Of a stretch of 64,000 nt of DNA, positions 44,747-51,961 are shown in pieces. The position numbers were made by a program, and so were the translations under genes. The first letter of the stretch is position 1, and each line of letters begins with the position of its first letter. The stretch is from Pseudanabaena minima (GTDB taxonomy: Bacteria; Cyanobacteriota; Cyanobacteriia; Pseudanabaenales; Pseudanabaenaceae): contig NZ_CP159508.1 in assembly GCF_051131155.1 (NCBI RefSeq), forward strand, positions 1,736,001-1,800,000, read 5' to 3'. The notes below the pieces were generated by a model. It made no database searches. It had not been told where the DNA came from and saw only the letters and a list, made by a program, of their open reading frames with translations.

Positions 44747-45283
44747 TTAATCTTCCTCTGGTGTCAAATCTCCCATAAACCCCTCAGAGCGCATTTCATC
44801 AGGTGTAACTAACCGATCTTGGTTAGAAATATCACCTTCTTCATCTAGATCTTTAGCAGGTAAATTACCAGAGCGTAAATTTTCTTGATATAGCTCCGAA
44901 GACGATCGCTTTTTGCGTCGGGGACGACCAAGAGATTTTAAGCCAGCTTTGATACCCGCAAAGGCACTTTTGGTCGCGATGGTCGCATTAGAAGCACCTT
45001 GACGTACACCCTTGATGCCTTCATTTACTTGCTTCACTGCCTCACCCGCATTTTTTGCCCCTTGATTGAGTTCATCACTTAGCTCACTTAACTCCAGACC
45101 AGTCATACGGATTGCCTCAAGTGTTGCGGGCAACTCCCGCGTCAAGGTGTCAGCCAAGCGAATGATACTATTAGCAGCTTTTGCTAACTCCTGAAAAGTA
45201 GGTATTGCCGTTAGCAACAAAATCGTCAGACAAACGACCACCAATAAAAATGATAAACCTAGCAGAAAGATCGCTTCTGACAT
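44747..45283 (-). CDS. DUF948-like membrane protein
   Basis: 178 aa. One N-terminal transmembrane helix (FLLGLSFLLVVVCLTILLLTA), a long coiled-coil-like region (AANSIIRLADTLTRELPATLEAI ... GAKNAGEAVKQVNEGIKGVRQG), a basic patch (GRPRRKKRSS) and an acidic tail. Third gene of a three-gene set with a YtxH protein and a second anchored protein; such sets are linked to stress or envelope but the role is unknown. Confidence 0.8.
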   Translation of the reverse strand: MSEAIFLLGLSFLLVVVCLTILLLTAIPTFQELAKAANSIIRLADTLTRELPATLEAIRMTGLELSELSDELNQGAKNAGEAVKQVNEGIKGVRQGASNATIATKSAFAGIKAGLKSLGRPRRKKRSSSELYQENLRSGNLPAKDLDEEGDISNQDRLVTPDEMRSEGFMGDLTPEED

Positions 45284-45326
45284 AATTTCCTATAGGTGCT
45301 TACTCTTTAAAGACTGTTTTAAGGAC

Positions 45327-45692
45327 TTACTCTTCATCTTCATCGGCAACATCACGATCGCCTTCCATAAGCGAACTATTTGCTGAACTGCCCATTGATA
45401 ATGCTAATTCTTCCTGTAACTTGCGACTAGCTTCTTGTCCTGTAGCGATCGCATCCTGTAGACGCACTAACGCCTCATCGATAGTACGTTGTGCTTTTTC
45501 AGTAAAGCGATCGGCTTGATACTGCACATTAGAGCCTAATTCTTCAGCTAGCTGAGGTAAATCTTGAGCCGATCTCTTCAAAACTTGACGAGTTTCTTTG
45601 CCCGATCGCGGCGCAAATAAAATGCCTACTGCCGCACCGATCACTGTACCTACCATTAATCCACCAAAAAATTTACCTGCGCCGTTTGACAT
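45327..45692 (-). CDS. YtxH-domain protein
   Basis: 121 aa. Gly-rich transmembrane helix FFGGLMVGTVIGAAVGILFAPRSGKETR is the YtxH signature (part quoted: VIGAAVGILFAPRSGKETR), followed by an amphipathic helical region and an acidic tail (DRDVADEDEE). Overlaps the start-proximal neighbour by 20 bp. General-stress association comes from Bacillus YtxH; not shown here. Confidence 0.85.
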   Translation of the reverse strand: MSNGAGKFFGGLMVGTVIGAAVGILFAPRSGKETRQVLKRSAQDLPQLAEELGSNVQYQADRFTEKAQRTIDEALVRLQDAIATGQEASRKLQEELALSMGSSANSSLMEGDRDVADEDEE

Positions 45693-46092
45693 TATGCTTG
45701 CTCCCTGACGACTTGCTGCCTGACGACTTTTTATTTGACTTGACGACTGGTTTATTTAGAGAGTTTGACACACCTTTCGATGCGTTTTTTCGCGACTGTT
45801 GCCAACGACTCCCTAAAAAGGATACACCACGTACCAGTACAGACAGCAATTTACGGATTTTCTCTAATTGGCTTTGCAATATTTGGTATTGTTTCCGCGC
45901 TATATCAACTCCGCCACGAGCAACTTCAATACTAGGGGTAGATACCTGTAAGCCATTTTCACAAGCATCTGTCCATCCATCTACAGTTTTTACGGTCGCT
46001 TCGAGCGCATTGCGGAATATCCAGACCTGCCATGAAGCCCACAGCAACGCTGCACTAAGTATTAACTGTATGGCGATCGCAATCCAAATCAT
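45673..46092 (-). CDS. single-span membrane protein with basic tail, unassigned
   Basis: 139 aa. N-terminal helix IWIAIAIQLILSAALLWASWQVWIF, a helical middle (VDIARKQYQILQSQLEKIRKLL) and a strongly basic Ser/Lys/Arg tail with a GSKSSGSK repeat. First gene of the three-gene operon; its end overlaps the YtxH gene. Family not recognised. Confidence 0.7.
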   Translation of the reverse strand: MIWIAIAIQLILSAALLWASWQVWIFRNALEATVKTVDGWTDACENGLQVSTPSIEVARGGVDIARKQYQILQSQLEKIRKLLSVLVRGVSFLGSRWQQSRKNASKGVSNSLNKPVVKSNKKSSGSKSSGSKHNVKRRR

Positions 46093-46290
46093 TGTTTTTT
46101 AGCAAGGAATCATAGAATTTTTAAGATTTGTAATGTCAAGAGAAAAGTAGCATATGCTTCATTTTTTCCCAGTTCACACCTAAATATTGATAAAAGTTTT
46201 CACTGCCATGACAATCCTAATTCATTCATGATATTAAATGATTTGTAAGAAATGCTTAGGATTAACCTCTCGCAAACTATTTCGTCTAGC

Positions 46291-46381
46291 TATAGCAATC
46301 CTAAATGGTTTGTGGAAGGACACCCCTTCGGGGTGTCCTTCCACAAACAAAAAAATCCACAAATGATATAGGACTGCTATA
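46291..46381. repeat. family B palindromic element, copy B2
   Basis: 91 bp, inverted relative to B1: TATAGCAATCCTAAATGG at left, central GTTTGTGGAAGGACACCCC hairpin, right end ATATAGGACTGCTATA. The rest of the 46093-46558 gap shows no gene. Confidence 0.85.
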
Positions 46382-46558
46382 TATGGGCGAGTATATCAAT
46401 CATGCAGTAAAGCTAATGCCAAACTAATGCCAAAAAATTGATACCAAAAACATCGTGACAGAATATGTCAGCAAAAGCCATGAATCCAAAAAAGGAACTC
46501 AAAATTTATTAAACTCGTCTCACAATATATAAATAAGTTATATTGGCAATTGATTGAG

Positions 46559-47278
46559 ATGCACACAACAAAGTTGTCTAATAGTTCAGTGACACTTCTA
46601 CACCCACACCCCTACCTGATCGTTCATGCAGATGAGGGGCAGCAAATGATTCCACTTATAAACGCAGATTTCTGGACAATTGGGAGGGGCTATGACAACT
46701 CAATTGTACTAACAGATAAATGGGTTTCACGCTACCATGCCACATTGCAAATCGTGGGAGCGTCCAAAAATGATGGCTTTGAATCCTCTATGAAAGGAGA
46801 TCCTAAGACTCGTAATACTAATAATGAGTCTGGCAGCTTCTATCTCGTGGATTTTGGCAGCCGCAATGGTTCTTTCATGCGTGGACAAAGGATCACCTTT
46901 CCCATTTTGTTAAAAAGTGGCGATCGCATGACCATTGGCAAAACGGATATAGACTTTTTCTCACCCCATAAACGTGAGCCACATCGCCCACCTAGTGAGC
47001 ATATGCGGTTATTCCAACAGCCTACAGCCCCTGTTTCTCGAACAACACTCACCCCTTCCGAAGAGCGAGTTTTTTGGCAAGTTGTCCAAGGCTTTACTAA
47101 TAAAGAAATTGGCAAACGTCTGCAAATCAGTCCTCGCACTGTGCAGACTCACCTTAGTAGCATTATGACTAAGCTGAATCTGGAGAATCGTTCACAGATT
47201 GTGCGCTACGCCTTTGAGCAAAGTTATCGTCCTAGTGGTGGTGATAGCTGTGACAACACCGATGGCAGTAGTAATTAG
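46559..47278 (+). CDS. FHA domain-LuxR type DNA-binding regulator
   Basis: 239 aa. FHA phosphothreonine-binding domain: WTIGRGYDNSIVLTDKWVSRYHATL (part: IGRGYDNSIVLTDKWVSRYH) and FGSRNGSFMRGQRI. C-terminal LuxR-type HTH: LTPSEERVFWQVVQGFTNKEIGKRLQISPRTVQTHLSSI (part: TNKEIGKRLQISPRTVQTHL). Links Ser/Thr phosphorylation to transcription. The frame opens at TTG 46550 but ATG 46559 is the likelier start. A terminator follows at 47284. Confidence 0.88.
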   Translation: MHTTKLSNSSVTLLHPHPYLIVHADEGQQMIPLINADFWTIGRGYDNSIVLTDKWVSRYHATLQIVGASKNDGFESSMKGDPKTRNTNNESGSFYLVDFGSRNGSFMRGQRITFPILLKSGDRMTIGKTDIDFFSPHKREPHRPPSEHMRLFQQPTAPVSRTTLTPSEERVFWQVVQGFTNKEIGKRLQISPRTVQTHLSSIMTKLNLENRSQIVRYAFEQSYRPSGGDSCDNTDGSSN

Positions 47279-47283
47279 ACCTA

Positions 47284-47316
47284 AGAAAAGGGTAATACTC
47301 CACATTACCCTTTTCT
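47284..47316 (+). terminator. terminator after the FHA-LuxR gene
   Basis: Perfect 13-bp stem AGAAAAGGGTAAT / ATTACCCTTTTCT with a 7-nt loop, 5 bp after the stop. Confidence 0.8.
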
Positions 47317-47333
47317 CAAAATAAGACTTGAAC

Positions 47334-47369
47334 TAATTCACAAAACTGCGACAACACCCTTGTGAATTA
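47334..47369 (+). repeat. family D element, partial copy D6
   Basis: TAATTCACAAAACTGCGACAA... CACCCTTGTGAATTA: hairpin part of family D, lacking the AACCCAGTAAG tail; continues into C3. Confidence 0.55.
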
Positions 47370-47468
47370 TAGCTACCTACGTATCAGGACAAATCAAAAA
47401 CCAAATAGTGTGAGGCGGCGTTTTGCGCCGCCTCACACTATTTGGTTTTTAGAATGGCGACAGCTATA
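47369..47468. repeat. family C element, copy C3
   Basis: 100 bp, inverted relative to C1: ATAGCTACC..., AGGACAAATC, perfect hairpin AAAAACCAAATAGTGTGAGG... with CGCC core, then GGCGACAGCTATA. Followed at 47473-47497 by a small ACGGC-ATA-GCCGT hairpin. Confidence 0.85.
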
Positions 47469-47601
47469 AAAGCATAAAACGGCATAGCCGTTTTGTGTTT
47501 TGGCATTAAATATTAAGAAAGCCCTTTCAGGTTACCTTCTCAAGCTTTTTTTGTGTCTAGAATATATAAATTAGCGTTATTTTATCCAGACCCATTAAAA
47601 C

Positions 47602-47727
47602 ATGCTCGATCTCAAAGTAATTCTGCCGATCTTGACCATCTTGTTTACAGTTAGTTGTTTGTTCTTCGGCACTCGTAATGGCTTTTACGACACCGATAAG
47701 TATCATGGCAATGGCTCGGCTCATTAA
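47602..47727 (+). CDS. 41-residue single-helix membrane protein, unassigned
   Basis: ATG to TAA encodes a hydrophobic helix (VILPILTILFTVSCLFFG) followed by TRNGFYDTDKYHGNGSAH. The size and one-helix layout are those of small thylakoid subunits; the RNGF after the helix recalls the end of PetN, but the extra polar tail does not match it. The ORF is bracketed by a 125-bp leader and an immediate terminator, which argues that it is real. No Shine-Dalgarno is obvious. Confidence 0.6.
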   Translation: MLDLKVILPILTILFTVSCLFFGTRNGFYDTDKYHGNGSAH

Positions 47728-47762
47728 AAAATAAAGCGGCGTGATGCGCCGCTTTATTTTTT
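47726..47762 (+). terminator. terminator after the 41-codon ORF
   Basis: AAAAAATAAAGCGGCG / CGCCGCTTTATTTTTT around TGATG, overlapping the stop codon and ending in T-run. Confidence 0.85.
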
Positions 47763-47839
47763 ATTTGTGTATAAAAACATGCGGTCAATATGTTAGGCTA
47801 GACTGTCTAAAAGCTAACACCTTCAGAAAACATGGCGAT

Positions 47840-48000
47840 CGCCATATACTGTACTCAGAGACTACTGAGAAACGGAAACCGCCTATGCAGTCGATCTGTC
47901 TAAGAAGTTAAATAAATTTACTTTTTTAGATAAGTGGCGAAATCCCAGCAATGGGGACAACTAGGAATGCCCAATCGTGAGGTTGGGAAGCCCGCACGGT
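47840..48000 (+). other. structured gene-free leader upstream of rpsO; possible IS200/IS605 tnpB-end remnant
   Basis: Contains GAGAAACGGAAACCGCC, CAGTCGATCTGTC, and hairpin CCCAATCGTGAGGTTGGG followed by AAGCCCGCAC. In one frame the first part reads RLLRNGNRLCSRSV then stops. From memory this resembles the tnpB 3' end/omega-RNA region of cyanobacterial IS200/IS605 elements, but no transposase domain is present. A ncRNA or an rpsO leader is equally possible. Confidence 0.3.
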
Positions 48001-48079
48001 AATGCCTAAATTTAATAATTTGGCATTTAGTGTCGAGTTTATGTCACGTACACTTCAAAACACGTTTAAAGTTTTTATC

Positions 48080-48349
48080 ATGGCACTGTTGCAAGAACGC
48101 AAACTAGAAATCTTCTCTGAATATCAAAAGCACCCTACAGACACTGGCTCCTCAGATGTTCAAGTTGCATTATTGACCGAGCGCGTCACCCAGTTGACTA
48201 CACACCTCAAGCTACACCCTAAAGATTTCTCATCTCGCCGTAGTTTGCTCAAGATCATTGGTCAACGTAAGCGCTTACTCGCTTACGTTCGTAGTCAAGA
48301 TCGTGCTCATTACAAACAGCTAATCCAAAGTCTAGGTGTGAGAGGCTAG
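48080..48349 (+). CDS. rpsO: 30S ribosomal protein S15
   Basis: 89 aa, standard length. MALLQERKLEIFSEYQKHPTDTGSSDVQVALLTERV (part) and RRSLLKIIGQRKRLLAYVRSQD are the S15 core that binds 16S rRNA in the central domain. The open frame reaches ATG 48002, but conserved sequence starts at MALLQERK, so ATG 48080 is used. Followed by a pam68-type gene, as in many cyanobacteria. Confidence 0.97.
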   Translation: MALLQERKLEIFSEYQKHPTDTGSSDVQVALLTERVTQLTTHLKLHPKDFSSRRSLLKIIGQRKRLLAYVRSQDRAHYKQLIQSLGVRG

Positions 48350-48424
48350 ACTTCACAGTCTAGGGGCGACTTGCTTCACACTGTCAAAAAGTGAAAACAA
48401 AGAAGCTAAAGTTAAGGAGCAACA

Positions 48425-48907
48425 GTGAGTAAACCGACCACAGAACGTATTCCTTTTGAGCCAAATAATCGCAATAAGAAAGTAAAAGAAGCTAAAAAGC
48501 CTCAACCTACTCCTCCTATAGTTGCGAAAAAAAGTAGTGTTACAACCTCATCAGATGTCAAACGTGGTAATTCTCTGGGCATACCTGATGAGGTAAATCG
48601 TCGAATGATTCGACGAGCTGCTCTTTTCTGTGGTATTCCCACAGGTTTGGGACTAACAACTTTTATTGTTAGTTACTTTCTGGTTAGCAAACACATAGTT
48701 GATTTACCAACTTCAGCAGTTGTTTTACTCAGTATGTTGTTTCTGGGAATTGGAGTTGTGGGACTCAGCTACGGAGCTATCTCTGCGTCTTGGGATGAAG
48801 GACGGGTTGGTAGTTGGTGGGGCAACGAAGAATTCAAGAAAAATTTTGGCTATTTAACTGAAGCTTGGAAAGCTCAGAAACAAATAGTCAAAGCTAATAA
48901 AAAATAA
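48425..48907 (+). CDS. PAM68-family photosystem II assembly protein
   Basis: 160 aa. Charged, Lys/Pro-rich N-terminus, then IPDEVNRRMIRRAALFCGIPTGLG, two transmembrane helices, and WDEGRVGSWWGNEEFKKNF, the DUF3464/PAM68 signature. Homologues (Arabidopsis PAM68, Synechocystis Sll0933) assist early PSII assembly and CP47 insertion. GTG start at 48425 is supported by AAGGAG five bases upstream (spacer CAACA). Co-transcribed with rpsO. Confidence 0.92.
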   Translation: MSKPTTERIPFEPNNRNKKVKEAKKPQPTPPIVAKKSSVTTSSDVKRGNSLGIPDEVNRRMIRRAALFCGIPTGLGLTTFIVSYFLVSKHIVDLPTSAVVLLSMLFLGIGVVGLSYGAISASWDEGRVGSWWGNEEFKKNFGYLTEAWKAQKQIVKANKK

Positions 48908-48916
48908 CAATCAAAC

Positions 48917-48949
48917 AAAAAAGAGACTCGCTTGGCGAGTCTCTTTTTT
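48917..48949. terminator. bidirectional terminator between pam68 and the V4R operon
   Basis: Perfect 15-bp stem AAAAAAGAGACTCGC / GCGAGTCTCTTTTTT, loop TTG; touches the stop of the minus-strand V4R gene. Confidence 0.9.
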
Positions 48950-49604
48950 ATTTGAGTACTCGTTGCAAAATTGTCTCGTGGGTTAAACCTTCGGCAAGCA
49001 ATGAATCAACAATTTGGAGCCTTTCGGGTAAGCCAATGATATAGGTATTGCCTGTAGCACCTAATGACTCGCAGGTTGTTTGGACTGCTAATAATTCTCG
49101 ACCTGTTAAGCGTGTGAAGAACGAAGTTAGAATCCCCGCCTCTAAATAGCCTGTCGGTAAAGTGTTGCCAGTGATGGCTCGCACATATGGAGAATTATAG
49201 GTTTTGATGAGAATAAAACCTTGAGCTTGATATTGAGGGTCGAATTCAAATTTCCCCCAGCCATGGGTTTGCCAACATGCCTTTAAACTTTGAATGAAGG
49301 TAATCATATCCATTTCGGCAAGTGACTGTGAATAGTATTCTTCAAGCGACTCGGTAAAGCGTGTATAGAAGTTTTTCCCCCACCACTTGCCACAGTTAAA
49401 TAGAACTAACCTTGATGCCTGACCAGTTTCTTTAGCTAAACCTGCATAAAGTGACGAGATTAATGTTTCAGGAACTGCTATCAAGCGATCGCCACGTCGA
49501 TTTTCTAGCAGCCCAATTTCTAGATCCCCTTTGACGTAGGAGTTATAGTCAAAAAAGTTAGAAGGGATGCGATTTTCCTTGATGAGATCGGCGACAGAAA
49601 TCAT
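48948..49604 (-). CDS. V4R-domain protein (PAP operon type)
   Basis: 218 aa. V4R (4-vinyl reductase-like) fold: LISSLYAGLAKETGQASRLVLFNCGKWWG, YLEAGILTSFFTRLTGRELLAVQTTCESLGATGNTYIIGLPE (parts). The closing Cys-containing motif ends in T-Y-I rather than the usual C-x-F. Resembles the second V4R protein of the Synechocystis slr0144-slr0152 (PAP) operon, linked to PSII assembly. Last gene of the five-gene minus-strand set. Confidence 0.85.
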   Translation of the reverse strand: MISVADLIKENRIPSNFFDYNSYVKGDLEIGLLENRRGDRLIAVPETLISSLYAGLAKETGQASRLVLFNCGKWWGKNFYTRFTESLEEYYSQSLAEMDMITFIQSLKACWQTHGWGKFEFDPQYQAQGFILIKTYNSPYVRAITGNTLPTGYLEAGILTSFFTRLTGRELLAVQTTCESLGATGNTYIIGLPERLQIVDSLLAEGLTHETILQRVLK

Positions 49605-49616
49605 AGTGGTTTATCT

Positions 49617-50078
49617 CTAGTAGATGAGCGTGACTTGGGCGGCGGTAATCAAAGGCTGGATCAAAGCAAGTTGCGTAGGGCTAAACTGTTGGCGCAATCC
49701 TTGGTTTAGTAATTTGTAGAGAGTTTCATTGAGGCGACGCATATCACGCATAGACATGATCCCTTCCAACCAATTCAGCAATCTTTGCTTTAAAAAATTT
49801 TCATCATTGAGTAGCATAGCCATTGAGCTATAGCGCAATACCAAAATTAAATTTTTAATCCCAGTTTCCAAGTCTGCATCGGTTACATTTGGTAATTCGG
49901 CAGGGACTTGGTCAGCAACAGCTTGCAAAAGGTCAATTTCACGATCGCGAATTAGTTTATAAAGTTTTAAGCGATCTGGCAATGAACTAATGTAACTTTC
50001 CATCAGTCCTAGCTCATCGGTCGCGAGATAGCGATCTTGTGCTTGGTTAATTAGTTCTTGAATCTTCGGCATCATCAT
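49617..50078 (-). CDS. phycobilisome-protein-like (globin fold)
   Basis: 153 aa, all-helical. Follows the phycobiliprotein plan: DELGLMESYISSLPDRLKLYKLIRDREIDLLQAVADQV, then LILVLRYSSMAMLLNDENFLKQRLLNWLEGI (parts), equivalent to the RYATYAMLAGD region of phycocyanin, but without a Cys for bilin attachment. Likely a chromophore-less relative, similar to Slr0146 of the PAP operon. Lies 12 bp upstream of the V4R gene. Confidence 0.82.
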   Translation of the reverse strand: MMMPKIQELINQAQDRYLATDELGLMESYISSLPDRLKLYKLIRDREIDLLQAVADQVPAELPNVTDADLETGIKNLILVLRYSSMAMLLNDENFLKQRLLNWLEGIMSMRDMRRLNETLYKLLNQGLRQQFSPTQLALIQPLITAAQVTLIY

Positions 50079-50093
50079 AGTTCTTATATCGCT

Positions 50094-50372
50094 TTAAAAG
50101 AATTTAGAAATATCATCAAGAAAGTCTTCAAGGGTTTCATTACTTTCATCAATAGGATTACTACTAGGCTTGAGTTCTACTGCTGTAGAAGCAATGTCAG
50201 GAATTCCTGTCCAAGAAATTGCCCGAAAATACTCTCTAACGGACATTAAAAAGCTTAAAGCTGGAGTGCCTTTACCGTTATTGCTTGATACAGGAGCGAT
50301 TGCCCGATTATCCCAATTTACACTCTGCCAAAAACTGCGTAATGGCTGTAACCGCCAATCTGAGGTACTCAT
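50094..50372 (-). CDS. small PAP-operon protein, unassigned
   Basis: 92 aa, soluble. WRLQPLRSFWQSVNWDNRA at the start and ETLEDFLDDISKFF at the end. Overlaps the upstream V4R gene by 4 bp. By position it corresponds to Slr0145 of the Synechocystis operon; I cannot assign a domain. Confidence 0.75.
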   Translation of the reverse strand: MSTSDWRLQPLRSFWQSVNWDNRAIAPVSSNNGKGTPALSFLMSVREYFRAISWTGIPDIASTAVELKPSSNPIDESNETLEDFLDDISKFF

Positions 50373-51049
50373 TTCAGGAATTCTCCATTTCGCAAACGGC
50401 CTTCGATGTCACGAGTCGTCGCCCCTTCATTGAGCCAAAAAGAAGCTGCATCAATGCGATTTTTACCGCCAAGTAAAAATTTACAGTAATTTTCTCCCAT
50501 CGAATAGCATTGAATCTCAATACATTCCAGCTCTTTATTAACTAAGTGCGTAAAGAATCCTGAGAATAAACCTGCATACAAGTGACAAACAGGTTTGCCA
50601 ACATCACCAAGGCTACGAGCAACAGCCGAGTCAAACACACTGATGAACATAAACCCTTGTTTGCGATCGCTCATGTCTACCTGCCAGCGCCCCCAACCCT
50701 GTGATGTAAAGGGCCACCACCAAGTTTCTAGCAAGAAAGGCAAGTTAGTTTGACGAATACTGCGTCCAAAATCACGTTCAAACCATTTTGTAAAAAATAA
50801 TGCATCTTGCAACCCCCATTCACAACCAATCGAATACATAACAGCCGCCGAAGCGTCTCCCACTTCATCTTCTAATCCTTCCTGTAGCCCAATGATAAAA
50901 TCTTCACTGGTAAGTATATTTCTTGCCCCATTCCAGTCTTCGATGATTCCTTTCTCCAAATCAGGCTGCAAAAAATCTTGCAAACTATAGTGATTATTTT
51001 TTCTTTTCGCTCTGGTTGCGCTATTTGGACGATCTACAGCAACAGTCAT
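50369..51049 (-). CDS. V4R-domain protein (first copy)
   Basis: 226 aa. Long basic N-terminus, then IIGLQEGLEDEVGDASAAVMYSIGCEWG, GKPVCHLYAGLFSGFFTHLVNKELECIEIQCYSMGENYCKFLLG (parts). The Cys pair CYSMGENYCKF is the complete V4R zinc/haem-type motif, unlike the second copy. Corresponds to Slr0144. Coupled to the small gene downstream by ATGA. Confidence 0.87.
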   Translation of the reverse strand: MTVAVDRPNSATRAKRKNNHYSLQDFLQPDLEKGIIEDWNGARNILTSEDFIIGLQEGLEDEVGDASAAVMYSIGCEWGLQDALFFTKWFERDFGRSIRQTNLPFLLETWWWPFTSQGWGRWQVDMSDRKQGFMFISVFDSAVARSLGDVGKPVCHLYAGLFSGFFTHLVNKELECIEIQCYSMGENYCKFLLGGKNRIDAASFWLNEGATTRDIEGRLRNGEFLK

Positions 51050-51198
51050 AAGTAAATACTCCTATCCAAAAAATTATTGAATTCAAAGCTAGTCTTGAGA
51101 ATACGTACCTGAGGATCAACAGATTTAACAAATGTTTTTTGGCGTTAATCCAGCTATTTAAAGATATTTAATCTGATGATCTGAAATAATCTGATTTT

Positions 51199-51693
51199 CT
51201 ACTCAAAGACATCGGCTCTTTTCGTATTTGCCAATTGTTCACCAACACTGAAATTGGTATTTTCTAGTTGACGAACAACCGATCTGGTAATTAGTTGTCC
51301 AACTTCGACTAATGTCTGACCAGTAATCGGGCTAAGAAGCGCTTTTTCACATCGTCGCCCAATTAAAGCTTCGATATCTTGGATAGATTGAACATACATA
51401 CCTACAGGCAGTTCAACGACAACACCTTCACCCATAACTTTAGCTTGACAAGCAAGTCTAGAGTTAGGTTTGCAAGTGGTAATGACCTCTAAGGTGCGCT
51501 GCTCGCGTTTACCCATAGGGCTAAGCGAAGACATACCATCTTGGATATAAACATGGCAGGTCGCACACATGCCACGACCACCACATTCTTTTAAAATACT
51601 TAGCTCGTCTCCCATTAAGCCAGATAGTAATGCACCATTCGTTGCAATATCTGCTACTTGGGCAATAGGCTCAATCCTTACACGCTTAGCCAT
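51199..51693 (-). CDS. [2Fe-2S] ferredoxin-like protein with C-terminal extension
   Basis: 164 aa. Cluster ligands C37-x5-C43-x2-C46 (ECGGRGMCATCHVYI) and C82 (RLACQAKV); an extra Cys at 74. After the ferredoxin domain an extension of about 60 residues follows. Similar to Slr0148 of the PAP operon. Here it is the first gene of the set, 149 bp ahead of the V4R gene, whereas in Synechocystis the ferredoxin follows the V4R genes. Probably carries electrons for PSII assembly or redox sensing. Confidence 0.88.
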   Translation of the reverse strand: MAKRVRIEPIAQVADIATNGALLSGLMGDELSILKECGGRGMCATCHVYIQDGMSSLSPMGKREQRTLEVITTCKPNSRLACQAKVMGEGVVVELPVGMYVQSIQDIEALIGRRCEKALLSPITGQTLVEVGQLITRSVVRQLENTNFSVGEQLANTKRADVFE

Positions 51694-51825
51694 TATTAGC
51701 TTGCCTCTACAATTGTTCCCCTTAATATTAAAGATCAGTTTAGCTCATTTAAGGTGTATGCATAGACTAGTTCCCGCCAAATTGCCTACTCTAGTGAAAT
51801 GTAAAGCATCTCAATTATGTTTATA

Positions 51826-51880
51826 TAATTTATTTCAAATTAAAAAATGGCTATGCCATTTTTTAATTTGAAATAAATTA
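51826..51880. repeat. 26-bp perfect palindrome
   Basis: Arms 51826-51851 and 51855-51880 (TAATTTATTTCAAATTAAAA...TGGC), loop TAT. The inner core AAAATGGC-TAT-GCCATTTT recurs elsewhere. Adjoins inverted family D copy D5. Confidence 0.8.
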
Positions 51881-51929
51881 CTGGGTTTAGTTCTTAAATT
51901 AGAAAAGAGTTGTCACACTTTTGTGAATT
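51878..51929 (-). repeat. family D element, inverted copy D5
   Basis: TTACTGGGTTTAG then TTGTCACACTTTTGTGAATT: complement of the constant tail and half of the hairpin of D1-D3. Confidence 0.65.
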
Positions 51930-51961
51930 TTCATTAGATTGTTGATGGCGCAGCAAAGTCC

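Noticed and set aside
45686..46102. 138-codon plus-strand frame opposite the YtxH operon
   Set aside because: Mirror frame of a real gene with clear membrane helix and overlap to its neighbour; no conserved sequence.
46261..46381. Rho-independent terminator for the 45673-46092 gene
   Set aside because: It lies upstream of that minus-strand gene, and its sequence is a family B copy with defined ends.
46382..46558. tRNA or sRNA gene in the gap before the FHA-LuxR gene
   Set aside because: No cloverleaf or terminator-flanked structure could be found by eye.
50170..50476. Small plus-strand frames across the PAP operon
   Set aside because: They oppose genes joined by stop/start overlaps and show no family features.
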